64,000 nucleotides of DNA, from the NCBI RefSeq assembly GCF_001427665.1, contig NZ_LMHC01000005.1:29571-93570 (forward strand), in the 5' to 3' direction. Both the position numbers and the translations under genes were made by a program. Source of the stretch: Caulobacter sp. Root655 (GTDB lineage Bacteria; Pseudomonadota; Alphaproteobacteria; Caulobacterales; Caulobacteraceae). Below are positions 9,551-17,933 of this stretch, one piece after another. Position 1 is the stretch's first letter, and the number at the start of each line of letters is the position of its first letter. Under the pieces are notes generated by a model, which saw nothing but the letters and a program-made list of their open reading frames with translations, was not told where the DNA came from and searched no databases.

Positions 9551-10843
9551 ATGGATAGACGCGTTTTCCTCGTTCTGCTGCTCGCCGGCTGCGCCGACAC
9601 CTCGGCCAACGCCCCGTTCACGGCGTCGCCGGCTCCGGCCGCGCCGCCGCCCGGTCCCGCGCCCGCCCCGGCCCCGCCGGTCGCGCCCCCGCCACCGGCC
9701 GCCGCCTCGGCGCTCAGCTTCGACGCCTGGCTGGCCGCCTTCAAGCCGAAGGCCGTGGCCGCCGGCCTGACCCCGCAACTGCTGGACCGCGAGCTGGACG
9801 GCCTGACGCCCGACCCCAAGGTGGTGTCGCTGGACGGCCGGCAGCCGGAATTCTCCAAGCCGGTCGGCGACTACATCAAGGGCGTGATCAGCGACGACCG
9901 CGTGGCCGTGGGCCGCGCCAAGCGCCAGGAACTGACCTTCCTGCCCAATATCGAGAGCCGCTACGGCGTGCCGCGCGACATCCTGCTGGCCGTCTGGGCG
10001 ATGGAATCGGCGTTCGGCAAGATCCAGGGCAATTTCGACGTCGTGCGCTCGATGGCCAGCCTGGCCGCCGACGGCCGCCGGCGCAATTGGGCCGAGGGCG
10101 AGCTGATCGCCGCCCTGAAGATCATCGCCTCGGGCGAGGACACCCGCGCCCAGCTCAGGGGCTCGTGGGCGGGGGCCATGGGCCAGACCCAGTTCCTGCC
10201 GTCCAACTACCTGTCGACCGCCGTCGACTGGGACGGCGACGGCCGCCGCGACATCTGGGGCAGCGACGCCGACAGCCTGGCCTCGGCCGCCAACCTGCTG
10301 GCCAAGGGCGGCTGGAAGCGCGGGGCGGGCTGGGCCGAAGAAGTGATCCTGCCGGCCGGTTTCGACTACAGCCTGGCCGAGGGCCCGCGCGAGGTTCCGT
10401 CGTGGTGGGAGGCCAAGGGCGTCAAGCGGGCCGACGGCCTGCCGTGGACCGCCGCCGACGCCGCCTCGCCGGCCGGCCTGATCCTGCCAGCCGGCGCCAA
10501 GGGCCCGGCCTTCCTGGCCCTGCCCAACCATTTCGCCATCCGCACCTACAACAACTCGACCTCCTACGCCCTGGGGATCGGGCTGCTGGCCGACCAGTTC
10601 GGCGGCGGCGGGCCGCTGGTCGCCGCCTGGCCGATCGAGGCCCCGCTGTCGCTGGCCGACCGCATGGCGGCCCAGATCGCCCTGGGCCGCCTGGGCTTCG
10701 CCCCTGGCCCGGCCGACGGCGTGGTCGGGGCCGGCACCCGCAAGGCCCTGCGCGCCTGGCAACAGAGCCGCCAGCTGCCGGCCGACGGCTACCTGTCGTC
10801 CGACATGGTGGCGCGCCTGAAGGCCCAGGCGGGGATCAGCTAG
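9551..10843 (+). CDS. Lytic murein transglycosylase, MltB family lipoprotein
   Basis: 430 residues. The N-terminus MDRRVFLVLLLAGCADTS carries a lipobox (LLAGC), so the protein should be lipidated and face the periplasm. A Pro/Ala-rich linker of about 40 residues follows. The SLT-2/MltB catalytic domain spans about residues 55-350, with the catalytic glutamate in VWAMESAFGK (near 152) and the conserved GAMGQTQFLPSNY and DGDGRRDIW elements. The C-terminus (about 365-428) is a peptidoglycan-binding domain (LGRLGFAPGPADGVVGAGTR). It cleaves the MurNAc-GlcNAc bond of peptidoglycan with 1,6-anhydro ring formation. It is a single gene bounded by rpmJ (divergent) and a repeat. Confidence 0.93.
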   Translation: MDRRVFLVLLLAGCADTSANAPFTASPAPAAPPPGPAPAPAPPVAPPPPAAASALSFDAWLAAFKPKAVAAGLTPQLLDRELDGLTPDPKVVSLDGRQPEFSKPVGDYIKGVISDDRVAVGRAKRQELTFLPNIESRYGVPRDILLAVWAMESAFGKIQGNFDVVRSMASLAADGRRRNWAEGELIAALKIIASGEDTRAQLRGSWAGAMGQTQFLPSNYLSTAVDWDGDGRRDIWGSDADSLASAANLLAKGGWKRGAGWAEEVILPAGFDYSLAEGPREVPSWWEAKGVKRADGLPWTAADAASPAGLILPAGAKGPAFLALPNHFAIRTYNNSTSYALGIGLLADQFGGGGPLVAAWPIEAPLSLADRMAAQIALGRLGFAPGPADGVVGAGTRKALRAWQQSRQLPADGYLSSDMVARLKAQAGIS

Positions 10844-10878
10844 GGCTCTTGCTCGACTGACGCCCTGGTTTCCCACGG

Positions 10879-10990
10879 TTGTCATCCCGGAAGCGCGTAG
10901 CGCTGTCCGGGACCCAGGGCAGGCGCAATGCCGTGGCCCCTGGGTCCCGGGTCTTCAGCCCGCTACGCGGTCCTACGCCCGGGATGACAA
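10879..10990. repeat. Dispersed palindromic repeat, family B
   Basis: The left arm is TTGTCATCCCGGAAGCGC with CCGGGACCCAGG. The right arm is CCTGGGTCCCGGGTC and ends CCCGGGATGACAA. It lies between convergent genes, the transglycosylase and the small exported protein. Confidence 0.85.
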
Positions 10991-11013
10991 CGAAAGGGGA
11001 CGTGAAGTCGAAC

Positions 11014-11472
11014 CTAGCGGACGGTGATGTCCACCGCGATCCGGCGGACCGCGCCGTCGGGGCTGGAGCCCTGCAGCACCATCCGGTCATGGCCGGTATA
11101 GCCCGAGGCGGCGGTGTAGAAGGCCTGGTGGCCCGGCACCTTGCGGTTGTTGCAGGCCGAGCGCGGGTTGGCCGGCGGGAAGGCCGCGAAATAGGGCTCG
11201 TCCTTGACCACCGCCGCGCCGTGGGCTGGCGGCTCCAGGATGGTCAGGGTGGCGCCCGGCGTGTGGACCGAGCAGTCGGGATCGATGGCGGTGTTGGCCC
11301 AGACCCGAATCGGCGCGCTGCCGACGACGGCCTTGGCGATGCTCAGCTTCTGATAGCCGGACGCCGACGAGACCGGACTGACCGTCACCTGATATCGGCT
11401 CGGCTGGGCGGACACGCCCGCCGCGACGGCCAGGCCCGCCACGCAGGCCAGGATGAACAGCTTGGAACCCAC
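11014..11472 (-). CDS. Small exported protein of unknown function
   Basis: 152 residues from a GTG start at 11472, supported by CAGGGAGA upstream. The longer open frame to 11742 overlaps the permease gene and is not credible. The signal peptide LFILACVAGLAVAAGVSA is followed by about 130 mature residues with two cysteines (DPDCSVHTPG and RSACNNRKVPG) and a run of beta-type segments. A phrase such as TGHDRMVLQGSSPDG recalls bacterial immunoglobulin-like or cadherin-like periplasmic modules, but I cannot name the family. It sits just outside the sugar locus. Confidence 0.7.
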   Translation of the reverse strand: MGSKLFILACVAGLAVAAGVSAQPSRYQVTVSPVSSASGYQKLSIAKAVVGSAPIRVWANTAIDPDCSVHTPGATLTILEPPAHGAAVVKDEPYFAAFPPANPRSACNNRKVPGHQAFYTAASGYTGHDRMVLQGSSPDGAVRRIAVDITVR

Positions 11473-11665
11473 GGTCGATCTCCCTGAAGCGATGCGTCCG
11501 GAAGTCAGCGCTCGGTTTTTTTCACGATTATTGCAGGCCTGAAGCCGCCGCGCGTTCGGGATCGGGGACGTCGGCCGGCGCCGAGGCCGACCTGTAGAGG
11601 CCACGGCCGGATAGCAGACATTCCGACGGCCCGAGAAGGATGGTTTCTCGACGTACGCCTGGCGC

Positions 11666-12910
11666 TCATTCGCATTCTCGTCCGCCGTACTCGCGGTCGT
11701 CACAGCTTGTGAGACGCTTCTCGAACGGATTCCAAACGGCATTGGCGAGGGCGGCCAGCGTGAGGATCAGCGCCAGGCCACACGCAACCGCCAAGCCGTA
11801 GACCGGGCCTCCAAAGGCATCGCTCGCCACGCCCATCGCCAGCGGCGCGATCACGGCGCTGACACAGGTGAAGAAGAGAATGACGCCGGCGACCGCGCCG
11901 TGTTCGGCCTTGGGAAAACCGCTGATGCCCTTGGAGTTGAGGGTCGGATAGACCACCGACATGAACAGGCCCGACAGCGGCAGCAGGACGGCCGCCGTGG
12001 CCTGTCCGCCGACCAGGGCGCCGGCGAAGCAGACCAGGATCGCCGCGGCGCAGATCGCCAGCACCAGTGACCATTTCAGGCGCACCAGCATCCAGGCGCC
12101 CAGGAACCGGCCGCCAGCCCGCAGCACAAAGAAGATCGGCAGGGCGAACGCCACCAGCGATACGCCCAGGCCGCGATAGCCGGCCAGGAGGGTTGGCATC
12201 CACACATAGATCGCTGTCTCGACGCCGACATAGAGCATGGCCGCCGCACTGAAGACCAAGGCGTGCGGATCGCGCGCCACGCGCAGGATGCTGGCCAGGT
12301 TGACCGGCTCGCGCTGGCCTTGCGGCGCGGGATAGCGGATCAGCAGCGCGGTCACCGTCAGGCCCACGCAGAGGACGCCGGCGATCACATAGAGCCATTT
12401 CCACGAGGTCCCGGCCGCCAGCAGCGCCGCGACGATCGCCGGCCCGATGATGGCGCCCACGCCGAAGAAGCCTTCGACGGTGTTCATGGTGGCGGTGTGG
12501 TCGCGGGTCGAGCGGGAGATATCGCCGATCAGGGCCAGGGCGCCGGTCTTGAAGACGCCGATGGCGACACCCGACACGAACAGCAGGACGACGAAGACGG
12601 CGAACCGCTCCGCGACGGCGAAGACCAGGGCCGCGGCCGCGAAGCCGACAAGACCCAGGATGATCGTCGCCTTGCGGCCGACGCGGTCGGCCAGGAACCC
12701 CAGGCAGAGACCCGACAGGGCGATGCCGCCCATGGTCGCGTAGTGAAAGGCGCCGGCGGCGGTCAGGTCCAGGCCGAAGGTCTTGATGATCTGCGGGATG
12801 ATCACCCCCACCGCGTCGGTGGTCATGGCGAACATCATGAACATCAGGAACGTCATCAGCTTGATCAGCCCGATGTTCGTCGTTCGCGCGCCCAAGGATT
12901 TCTGGGTCAT
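11666..12910 (-). CDS. MFS sugar permease (SuxC-like) of the sucrose locus
   Basis: 414 residues, twelve predicted membrane helices. The major-facilitator signature between helices 2 and 3 is visible as GFLADRVGRKATIILG, with a second loop of the same type in the C-terminal half (FLGAWMLVRLKWS). The start MTQKSLGARTTNIG follows a strong GGGGAGG at 12910. The gene is 70 bp downstream of the amylosucrase gene on the same strand, so it is most simply the inner-membrane sucrose or oligosaccharide importer of this locus, like SuxC in Xanthomonas. Substrate is inferred from context only. Confidence 0.85.
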   Translation of the reverse strand: MTQKSLGARTTNIGLIKLMTFLMFMMFAMTTDAVGVIIPQIIKTFGLDLTAAGAFHYATMGGIALSGLCLGFLADRVGRKATIILGLVGFAAAALVFAVAERFAVFVVLLFVSGVAIGVFKTGALALIGDISRSTRDHTATMNTVEGFFGVGAIIGPAIVAALLAAGTSWKWLYVIAGVLCVGLTVTALLIRYPAPQGQREPVNLASILRVARDPHALVFSAAAMLYVGVETAIYVWMPTLLAGYRGLGVSLVAFALPIFFVLRAGGRFLGAWMLVRLKWSLVLAICAAAILVCFAGALVGGQATAAVLLPLSGLFMSVVYPTLNSKGISGFPKAEHGAVAGVILFFTCVSAVIAPLAMGVASDAFGGPVYGLAVACGLALILTLAALANAVWNPFEKRLTSCDDREYGGRECE

Positions 12911-12980
12911 GTCGGCCTCCCCGCTTCGGACTCTGCGTCCCGATTGTGACCTCACCCGCACGCTGCGCGCGCGGCCGTCG

Positions 12981-14819
12981 TCATGGTGTCACCAACCAGA
13001 CGAGTTCGTAGGGGCCCAGTTCGATCGACACGCCTTCCCGGTTCTGGCCAGTGAGCACGTCGCGCGCCGCGGCCGAGAATGGCGCGGGCAAGGTCGCCAA
13101 GACCGGAGCCTCCGCCAGGTTGCCCAGGCACAGCAGGTTCTGAGCGCCCTCGGTTCGCTCAAAGGCCAGGATCGCCGGCGAGCCCAGATCGACCGGTCGG
13201 GCCGGGCCGGCGACGCCTTGGGCGGCCAGCGCCCTGGCCCGCGCGCCAAAGTGGCGAAAACGGGCGAAGAGTTCGGCTTCCAGCGTTTCGGCCTGGTTGC
13301 GACGTCCGGCCGCCGACCAGTCCATCGCCGGGCGATGCAGCCAGCGTCCGTCGGCCGCGCGCAGCGGATCGTCCGCATAGGCCTCGTCGTTGGGCAGGCC
13401 GAGCTCGTCGCCCATATAGATCAGCGGCCAGCCGTCCAGGGCGTGGACGATCCCATAGAGCAGCGTCAGCCGGCGCGCGCCCGCCGAATGCGGCCCCTCG
13501 CCCGGTTCCAGGCCGGCCAGGGCGGCGGCCATGCCATTGGTCGACGGCACACCGCCCGGCGCCGTCTGGAAGGCGCGTCCGTGTGAGAACCCGCCGCCCT
13601 GACCATAGAAGGCCGACCAACGGGCCAGGTCTTCCGGCGAGGCATAGGCCGCCAGGGCGTTCCAGATGAGGTCGTCGTGGCAGCGGACGTAGTTGAGCCA
13701 GGCCGCCCGCCGCGGCTTGCCGGCCGAGGCCGCCAGGCAGCGGTTGAAGACGCCGGCGTCCGCGTCGGCCAGGGCTCCCCACAGCGCGGTCATCACCGCG
13801 TTGTTGTAGGCCAGGTCGCAGCCGCGCCCGTCGCGACCGAAGAACGGAAGGACGTCGTCCAGGCTTTCGATCGCCTCGGCGACCAGCACCACCGAAGGCG
13901 CGATGATGGCCAGGGCTTCATGCCAGGCCTCGACGATGGCATAGGCCTGGGGCTGATTGCGACTGGTCGTTCCGGCCGCCTTCCAGAGGTAGGGCGCGCT
14001 ATCGAGGCGAAAGCCCTGCACGCCCTTGGACGCCAGGAAGACCAGGACCGCCAGCATTTCGGCGAACACCGCCGGATTGGCGTAGTTGAGGTCCCATTGG
14101 AACGGATAGAAGGTCGTCCAGACATGGCCGCCCATGTCCGGGTCATACGTGAAGCTGCCCGGCGCGGTGTCGGGAAAGACGTCGATCAAGTGCCGCTCGC
14201 GGTCGGCCGCGGCCTCTGCGTCCAGGGTGATGTAGTATTCGCGATAGGCCGGATCGCCGGCTCTGGCGGCCTGGGCCCACGCATGCTCGCGGGCGGTGTG
14301 GTTGCAGACCACGTCCAGGATCAAACCCATGTCCCGGGCCCGAAGATCAGCGGCCAGGGCTTCCAGGTCATCCATGTCGCCAAGGCGCGGATCGATCTGG
14401 CGGTAGTCGGCCACGGCGAAGCCGCCGTCGCTGTCGCCTGGGCGGGGCTTGAGCAGCGGCAAGGGGTGCAGCCAGTGGACGCCCAGGTCGTCGAGGTAAT
14501 CGAGACGCTCACGGACGCCCGGCAGGTCGCCGGCGAAGCGGTCGACATAGAAGGTGTAGGCGCCCTGGCCCGGTAGGTTCAACCAGTCCTGGGACGCTTC
14601 ACGTTGCACGTCGAGGGCGCGCAACGCTGGCGGACGCGCGATCGCCGCCGCCCAGACCTTCTCTTTCAGCGCCGCGATGAAGGTCGCCCAACGCGGATCC
14701 TCGCCATAGACCTCGGCCAACCGCGCCTCCAGCCTGGGCCAACCGGCCAGGAAGCGACGCTCGACGTCTTTCTCATGCGGCGCCGTCGCGGGCGGGACGG
14801 ACGGGCTCGGGGACGTCAT
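12981..14819 (-). CDS. Amylosucrase (GH13 subfamily 4)
   Basis: 612 residues. The alpha-amylase superfamily regions are all present: DVVCNHT, GFRLDSAPYLWK with the nucleophile Asp near 272, LVAEAIES with the acid/base Glu near 313, and VRCHDDLIW with the third Asp near 382. The helical N-terminal domain (residues 20-100) and the extended B' region fit amylosucrase rather than sucrose phosphorylase. The reaction transfers glucose from sucrose to a growing alpha-1,4-glucan and releases fructose; hydrolysis and isomer formation are side reactions. There is no signal peptide, so it works in the cytoplasm on imported sucrose. A LacI-type operator lies about 120 bp upstream, and the permease follows. 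Confidence 0.92.
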   Translation of the reverse strand: MTSPSPSVPPATAPHEKDVERRFLAGWPRLEARLAEVYGEDPRWATFIAALKEKVWAAAIARPPALRALDVQREASQDWLNLPGQGAYTFYVDRFAGDLPGVRERLDYLDDLGVHWLHPLPLLKPRPGDSDGGFAVADYRQIDPRLGDMDDLEALAADLRARDMGLILDVVCNHTAREHAWAQAARAGDPAYREYYITLDAEAAADRERHLIDVFPDTAPGSFTYDPDMGGHVWTTFYPFQWDLNYANPAVFAEMLAVLVFLASKGVQGFRLDSAPYLWKAAGTTSRNQPQAYAIVEAWHEALAIIAPSVVLVAEAIESLDDVLPFFGRDGRGCDLAYNNAVMTALWGALADADAGVFNRCLAASAGKPRRAAWLNYVRCHDDLIWNALAAYASPEDLARWSAFYGQGGGFSHGRAFQTAPGGVPSTNGMAAALAGLEPGEGPHSAGARRLTLLYGIVHALDGWPLIYMGDELGLPNDEAYADDPLRAADGRWLHRPAMDWSAAGRRNQAETLEAELFARFRHFGARARALAAQGVAGPARPVDLGSPAILAFERTEGAQNLLCLGNLAEAPVLATLPAPFSAAARDVLTGQNREGVSIELGPYELVWLVTP

Positions 14820-14940
14820 CGAAGGTTTCTATCCAGCTAAAAGATCCCCGAGCGCTCGCGCGCCGGGGCAGCGGGGAGGTCTGGACATGGCGCGGGCCAT
14901 GTCGCTGGATATCGCAATAACAAAGGATTGCAAGAACAAA

Positions 14941-14954
14941 TGCAATCGTTCGCA
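14941..14954. promoter_or_regulatory. LacI-family operator upstream of amylosucrase
   Basis: TGCAATCGTTCGCA matches 13 of the 14 positions framed by the pattern TGNAANCGNTTNCA, which is typical of LacI-family operators. Variants of the same sequence occur in front of the halogenase and TonB receptor genes in this locus. It lies in the 286 bp gap between the amylosucrase start and the LacI gene stop. That gap contains no gene. Confidence 0.7.
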
Positions 14955-15105
14955 TTGCGAAAAAATGACCTATTTGATGTCGCCAAGAGGCTCGCCAAGT
15001 CCGCCTCGGGCCAGAGGGCGAAGAGGCGCGGGGCAATTGCCCGCAAGCGTCCGACGCAAGTCGAACTCTAGGTCAGCCCAGGCCCCATCGAGCTGACGCC
15101 CAGTC

Positions 15106-16137
15106 CTAAGCGGAATCGCGACGGACAAGCACGGGGTTCATCTGGACCGAAGCGGCGTCCTCGCCGGCGATGCGGGCGAACAGGGCGTCGACCATCGCCT
15201 TGGCGCCGGTGGCGACGTCCTGCCGGATCGTGGTGAGGCGCGGCACCGTCTGGGCGGCGAGTGGTATGTCGTCATAGCCGATCACCCGGATGCGATCGGG
15301 AACGACGACGCCGCGGTCGGCGAGCACGCGAAGCGCTGTCATGGCGATCACGTCGGACGCCGCGAAGACGCCATCGATCGCATCGCCAACCTCGGCGATA
15401 TGGGCGGAAATCTCCTGCTCCATGACATCGGACGCCAGATGGACGTCGAACTGCCGTGGCGCGGCTAGACCCTCTGCCTGCAAGGCGGCGCATAGGCCAG
15501 CATAGCGCTGGCCTATTTCCGGCGTTCGAACCTCGCCAAGGAAGGCGATGCGGCGGGCGCCGCCGGCCACCAGGCATTGGCCGGCCATTTGACCGCCGGC
15601 GAAGTTGTCCGTGCCAACCGAGCAGTGTCTCTGCTCGGGCCAATGGCTGCCCCAGGCCACCAGGGGCCGGTAATGGGCCGCCACGCGTTCGATGGCCTCG
15701 AACTGGTCCGACTGGCCGATCAGCAGCACGCCGTCCAGCATGCCCGAGCCGATGATGGCTTCCAGCCAGTCGTCGGTGTCGGGAATGACGCGCGACAGCA
15801 TGATGTCGTAGCCGTTCTCGGTCAGGGCGTCGGCCAGATAGCCCAGCATCGTCATGAAGAACGGATCCGACAGATGCTGACGCTTCTCGTGACCCAGCGG
15901 CACGACGATGCCGACCACGCCGGTGCGTTGCGTTCGAAGCCGCTTGGCCATCTGGTTTGGGCGAAAGCCATGCTCCTGGGCCAGCGCCTGGATGCGAGCC
16001 TTGGTGTCGGTCTTGACCAAGGGGCTATCGGCCAGGGCGCGCGAGACGGTCGCCGTGTTCACCCCGGCGATCTTGGCCAAGTCAGCAAGAGTGCGGATGC
16101 GAGCTGACTTTTCCAGAGACCTTCCCCTTTTTCCCAT
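15106..16137 (-). CDS. LacI-family transcriptional repressor of the sugar locus (SuxR-like)
   Basis: About 343 residues. The N-terminal helix-turn-helix is TLADLAKIAGVNTATVSRAL and the hinge helix contains PNQMAKRLRTQRTGVVG. A periplasmic-binding-protein-like effector domain (residues 70-340) follows, with VIGYDDIPLAAQTVPRLTTIRQD near the end, as in GntR/LacI-type regulators. The hinge leucine that inserts into the central CpG of the operator is present, consistent with the NCGN centre of the predicted sites. Two further in-frame starts (ATG 16149, TTG 16155) cannot be excluded. It is divergent from the halogenase gene and is the obvious regulator of the surrounding units. Confidence 0.92.
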   Translation of the reverse strand: MGKRGRSLEKSARIRTLADLAKIAGVNTATVSRALADSPLVKTDTKARIQALAQEHGFRPNQMAKRLRTQRTGVVGIVVPLGHEKRQHLSDPFFMTMLGYLADALTENGYDIMLSRVIPDTDDWLEAIIGSGMLDGVLLIGQSDQFEAIERVAAHYRPLVAWGSHWPEQRHCSVGTDNFAGGQMAGQCLVAGGARRIAFLGEVRTPEIGQRYAGLCAALQAEGLAAPRQFDVHLASDVMEQEISAHIAEVGDAIDGVFAASDVIAMTALRVLADRGVVVPDRIRVIGYDDIPLAAQTVPRLTTIRQDVATGAKAMVDALFARIAGEDAASVQMNPVLVRRDSA

Positions 16138-16287
16138 CGACGCCGACATCCACAAGCGTGTCGCGACCGACGCATGCGCGACCGTCCAGCGCCCGATGGG
16201 CCATGGACCTGTACGGCAATCCGATTCACCCGCCTAGCCTAGGGGGTTTTCGGTCCAGGGCGCGGTCGCAACCGATGTTGCCTTTTG

Positions 16288-16301
16288 TGCAAACGATTGC
16301 A
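16288..16301. promoter_or_regulatory. LacI-family operator upstream of the halogenase gene
   Basis: TGCAAACGATTGCA is a full match to TGNAANCGNTTNCA and ends 29 bp before the halogenase start, where a bound repressor would block initiation. It is also within the divergent region of the LacI gene, so it could mediate autoregulation. Confidence 0.75.
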
Positions 16302-16330
16302 ATATAGCTTTAAAAAAGGGGAGCCCGGGA

Positions 16331-17842
16331 ATGGATCGAGTAAGGCGTCTGGTGATCCTGGGTGGCGGCACGGCCGGCTGGATGGCGGCGACCGCGCTGG
16401 CCAAGACCTTCGGACCCCAGTTGAAGATCGAGCTTCTCGAATCCGAGGCGATCGGCACGGTCGGCGTCGGCGAGGCGACAATCCCGACGATCCAGTGGTT
16501 CAACGACCTGATTGGCCTGGACGAAGCCGAGTTCGTCCGCGCCACCAAGGCGACTTACAAGCTGGGGATCGAGTTCGTCGACTGGGCCCGTCCCGGAAGT
16601 CGCTATTTCCATCCGTTCGGACGCTACGGCGTCGATCTAGGGCCGGTTCCGTTTCACCAGCGTTGGCTCAAAGCCCGCGCCGACGGGCTCGAAAGCCCGC
16701 TCTCGGCCTTCTCGCTGACGACGCAGCTGGCGGCCGCCAATCGGTTCGCCAAGCCGGTGAGCGAGGCGCGATCGATCCTGTCGACGCTGGGCTACGCCTA
16801 TCAATTCGATGCGACGCTCTATGCGAAGTATCTGCGCGGCCTCTCCGAAGCCGAGGGCGTCACGCGGCACGAAGGCAAGCTGGAGGCGGTCGAGCGGGCG
16901 CCCGACACGGGCTTTGTCACCGCGCTGACCACCGATCGCGGCGAGCGGATCGAAGGCGAGCTCTTCCTCGACTGTTCGGGCTTTCGCGCCCTGCTGATCG
17001 ACGGGGTGATGGGCGCCAAGTTCGAGGATTGGTCGCACTGGCTGCCCTGCGACCGGGCCGTCGCCGTACCCTGCGCCCGCGTGGCCGAAACGACGCCCTA
17101 TACGCGCGCCACCCTGCGCACCGCCGGCTGGCAATGGCGTATTCCGCTGCAGCATCGCACCGGCAACGGCTATGTCTATGCCAGCGCCTTCATCTCCGAC
17201 GACGAGGCCGCGGCGACGCTGTTGGGCGGCCTGGACGGCGCGGCGCTCGACGAGCCGCGATTCCTGCGCTTCAAAGCCGGCTTCCGGCGTGAGACCTGGC
17301 AAAAGAACGTCGTGGCCATCGGCCTGTCGGCGGGCTTTCTCGAGCCGCTGGAGTCGACCAGCATCCATCTGATCCAGAGCGGCATCGCCAAGCTGATCAC
17401 CCTCTTTCCGGATCGCGATTGCGACCCCGGCCTGGCGCGGCGGTTCAACACGCTGTTCGGACGCGACATGGACGGCATCAAGGACTTCCTGATCCTGCAC
17501 TACCATGCGACCGAGGGGCACGAGGCTCCGCTGTGGCGGCATACGCGCCACATGCCCTTGCCTGACAGCTTGGCCGACAAGGAAGAGCAGTATCGGCGCG
17601 CCGGACGACTGATGCTGACGTCGGACGAGCTGTTCCGCGAAGCCAGCTGGCTCGCCGTGCTCGAAGGCCAAGGCGTGCGCGCCGAGGGCTATAGTCCGCT
17701 GGCCGATACGCTGGACCAGGCCCTCAATCTTCAGCAGCTCGAACAGATCGAGGCGGTGATCGCGCGGGCGACGCCGACCCTGCCGAGGCACGACGACGCC
17801 ATCTCCGCGCTGATCGGCGAGCCGGCGTCCGTCCTGGCGTAG
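16331..17842 (+). CDS. Flavin-dependent tryptophan-halogenase-family protein
   Basis: 503 residues. The FAD-binding GxGxxG variant is ILGGGTAGWMAATALAK at the N-terminus, with GVGEATIPTI after the first strand. The halogenase tunnel elements are visible as GFLEPLESTSIHLIQSGI, and the WxWxIP signature is seen as WQWRIPLQHRTGNGYVY. The catalytic lysine of PrnA/RebH (about position 79) aligns near ATKATYKLG and appears present. In Caulobacter and Xanthomonas, proteins of this family accompany TonB-receptor sugar loci, where no halogenated product is known. Here the operator upstream ties it to the LacI regulon. Family is sure; the real substrate is unknown. Confidence 0.88.
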   Translation: MDRVRRLVILGGGTAGWMAATALAKTFGPQLKIELLESEAIGTVGVGEATIPTIQWFNDLIGLDEAEFVRATKATYKLGIEFVDWARPGSRYFHPFGRYGVDLGPVPFHQRWLKARADGLESPLSAFSLTTQLAAANRFAKPVSEARSILSTLGYAYQFDATLYAKYLRGLSEAEGVTRHEGKLEAVERAPDTGFVTALTTDRGERIEGELFLDCSGFRALLIDGVMGAKFEDWSHWLPCDRAVAVPCARVAETTPYTRATLRTAGWQWRIPLQHRTGNGYVYASAFISDDEAAATLLGGLDGAALDEPRFLRFKAGFRRETWQKNVVAIGLSAGFLEPLESTSIHLIQSGIAKLITLFPDRDCDPGLARRFNTLFGRDMDGIKDFLILHYHATEGHEAPLWRHTRHMPLPDSLADKEEQYRRAGRLMLTSDELFREASWLAVLEGQGVRAEGYSPLADTLDQALNLQQLEQIEAVIARATPTLPRHDDAISALIGEPASVLA

Positions 17843-17933
17843 GCGCGCGCCGCACCATCGTCAGCCGGCTTGTTCTCTGACCCACGACAGCGCGAGGGTG
17901 TCGTGCGCCCGGGGCCGGGTGGTACCGACGGGC

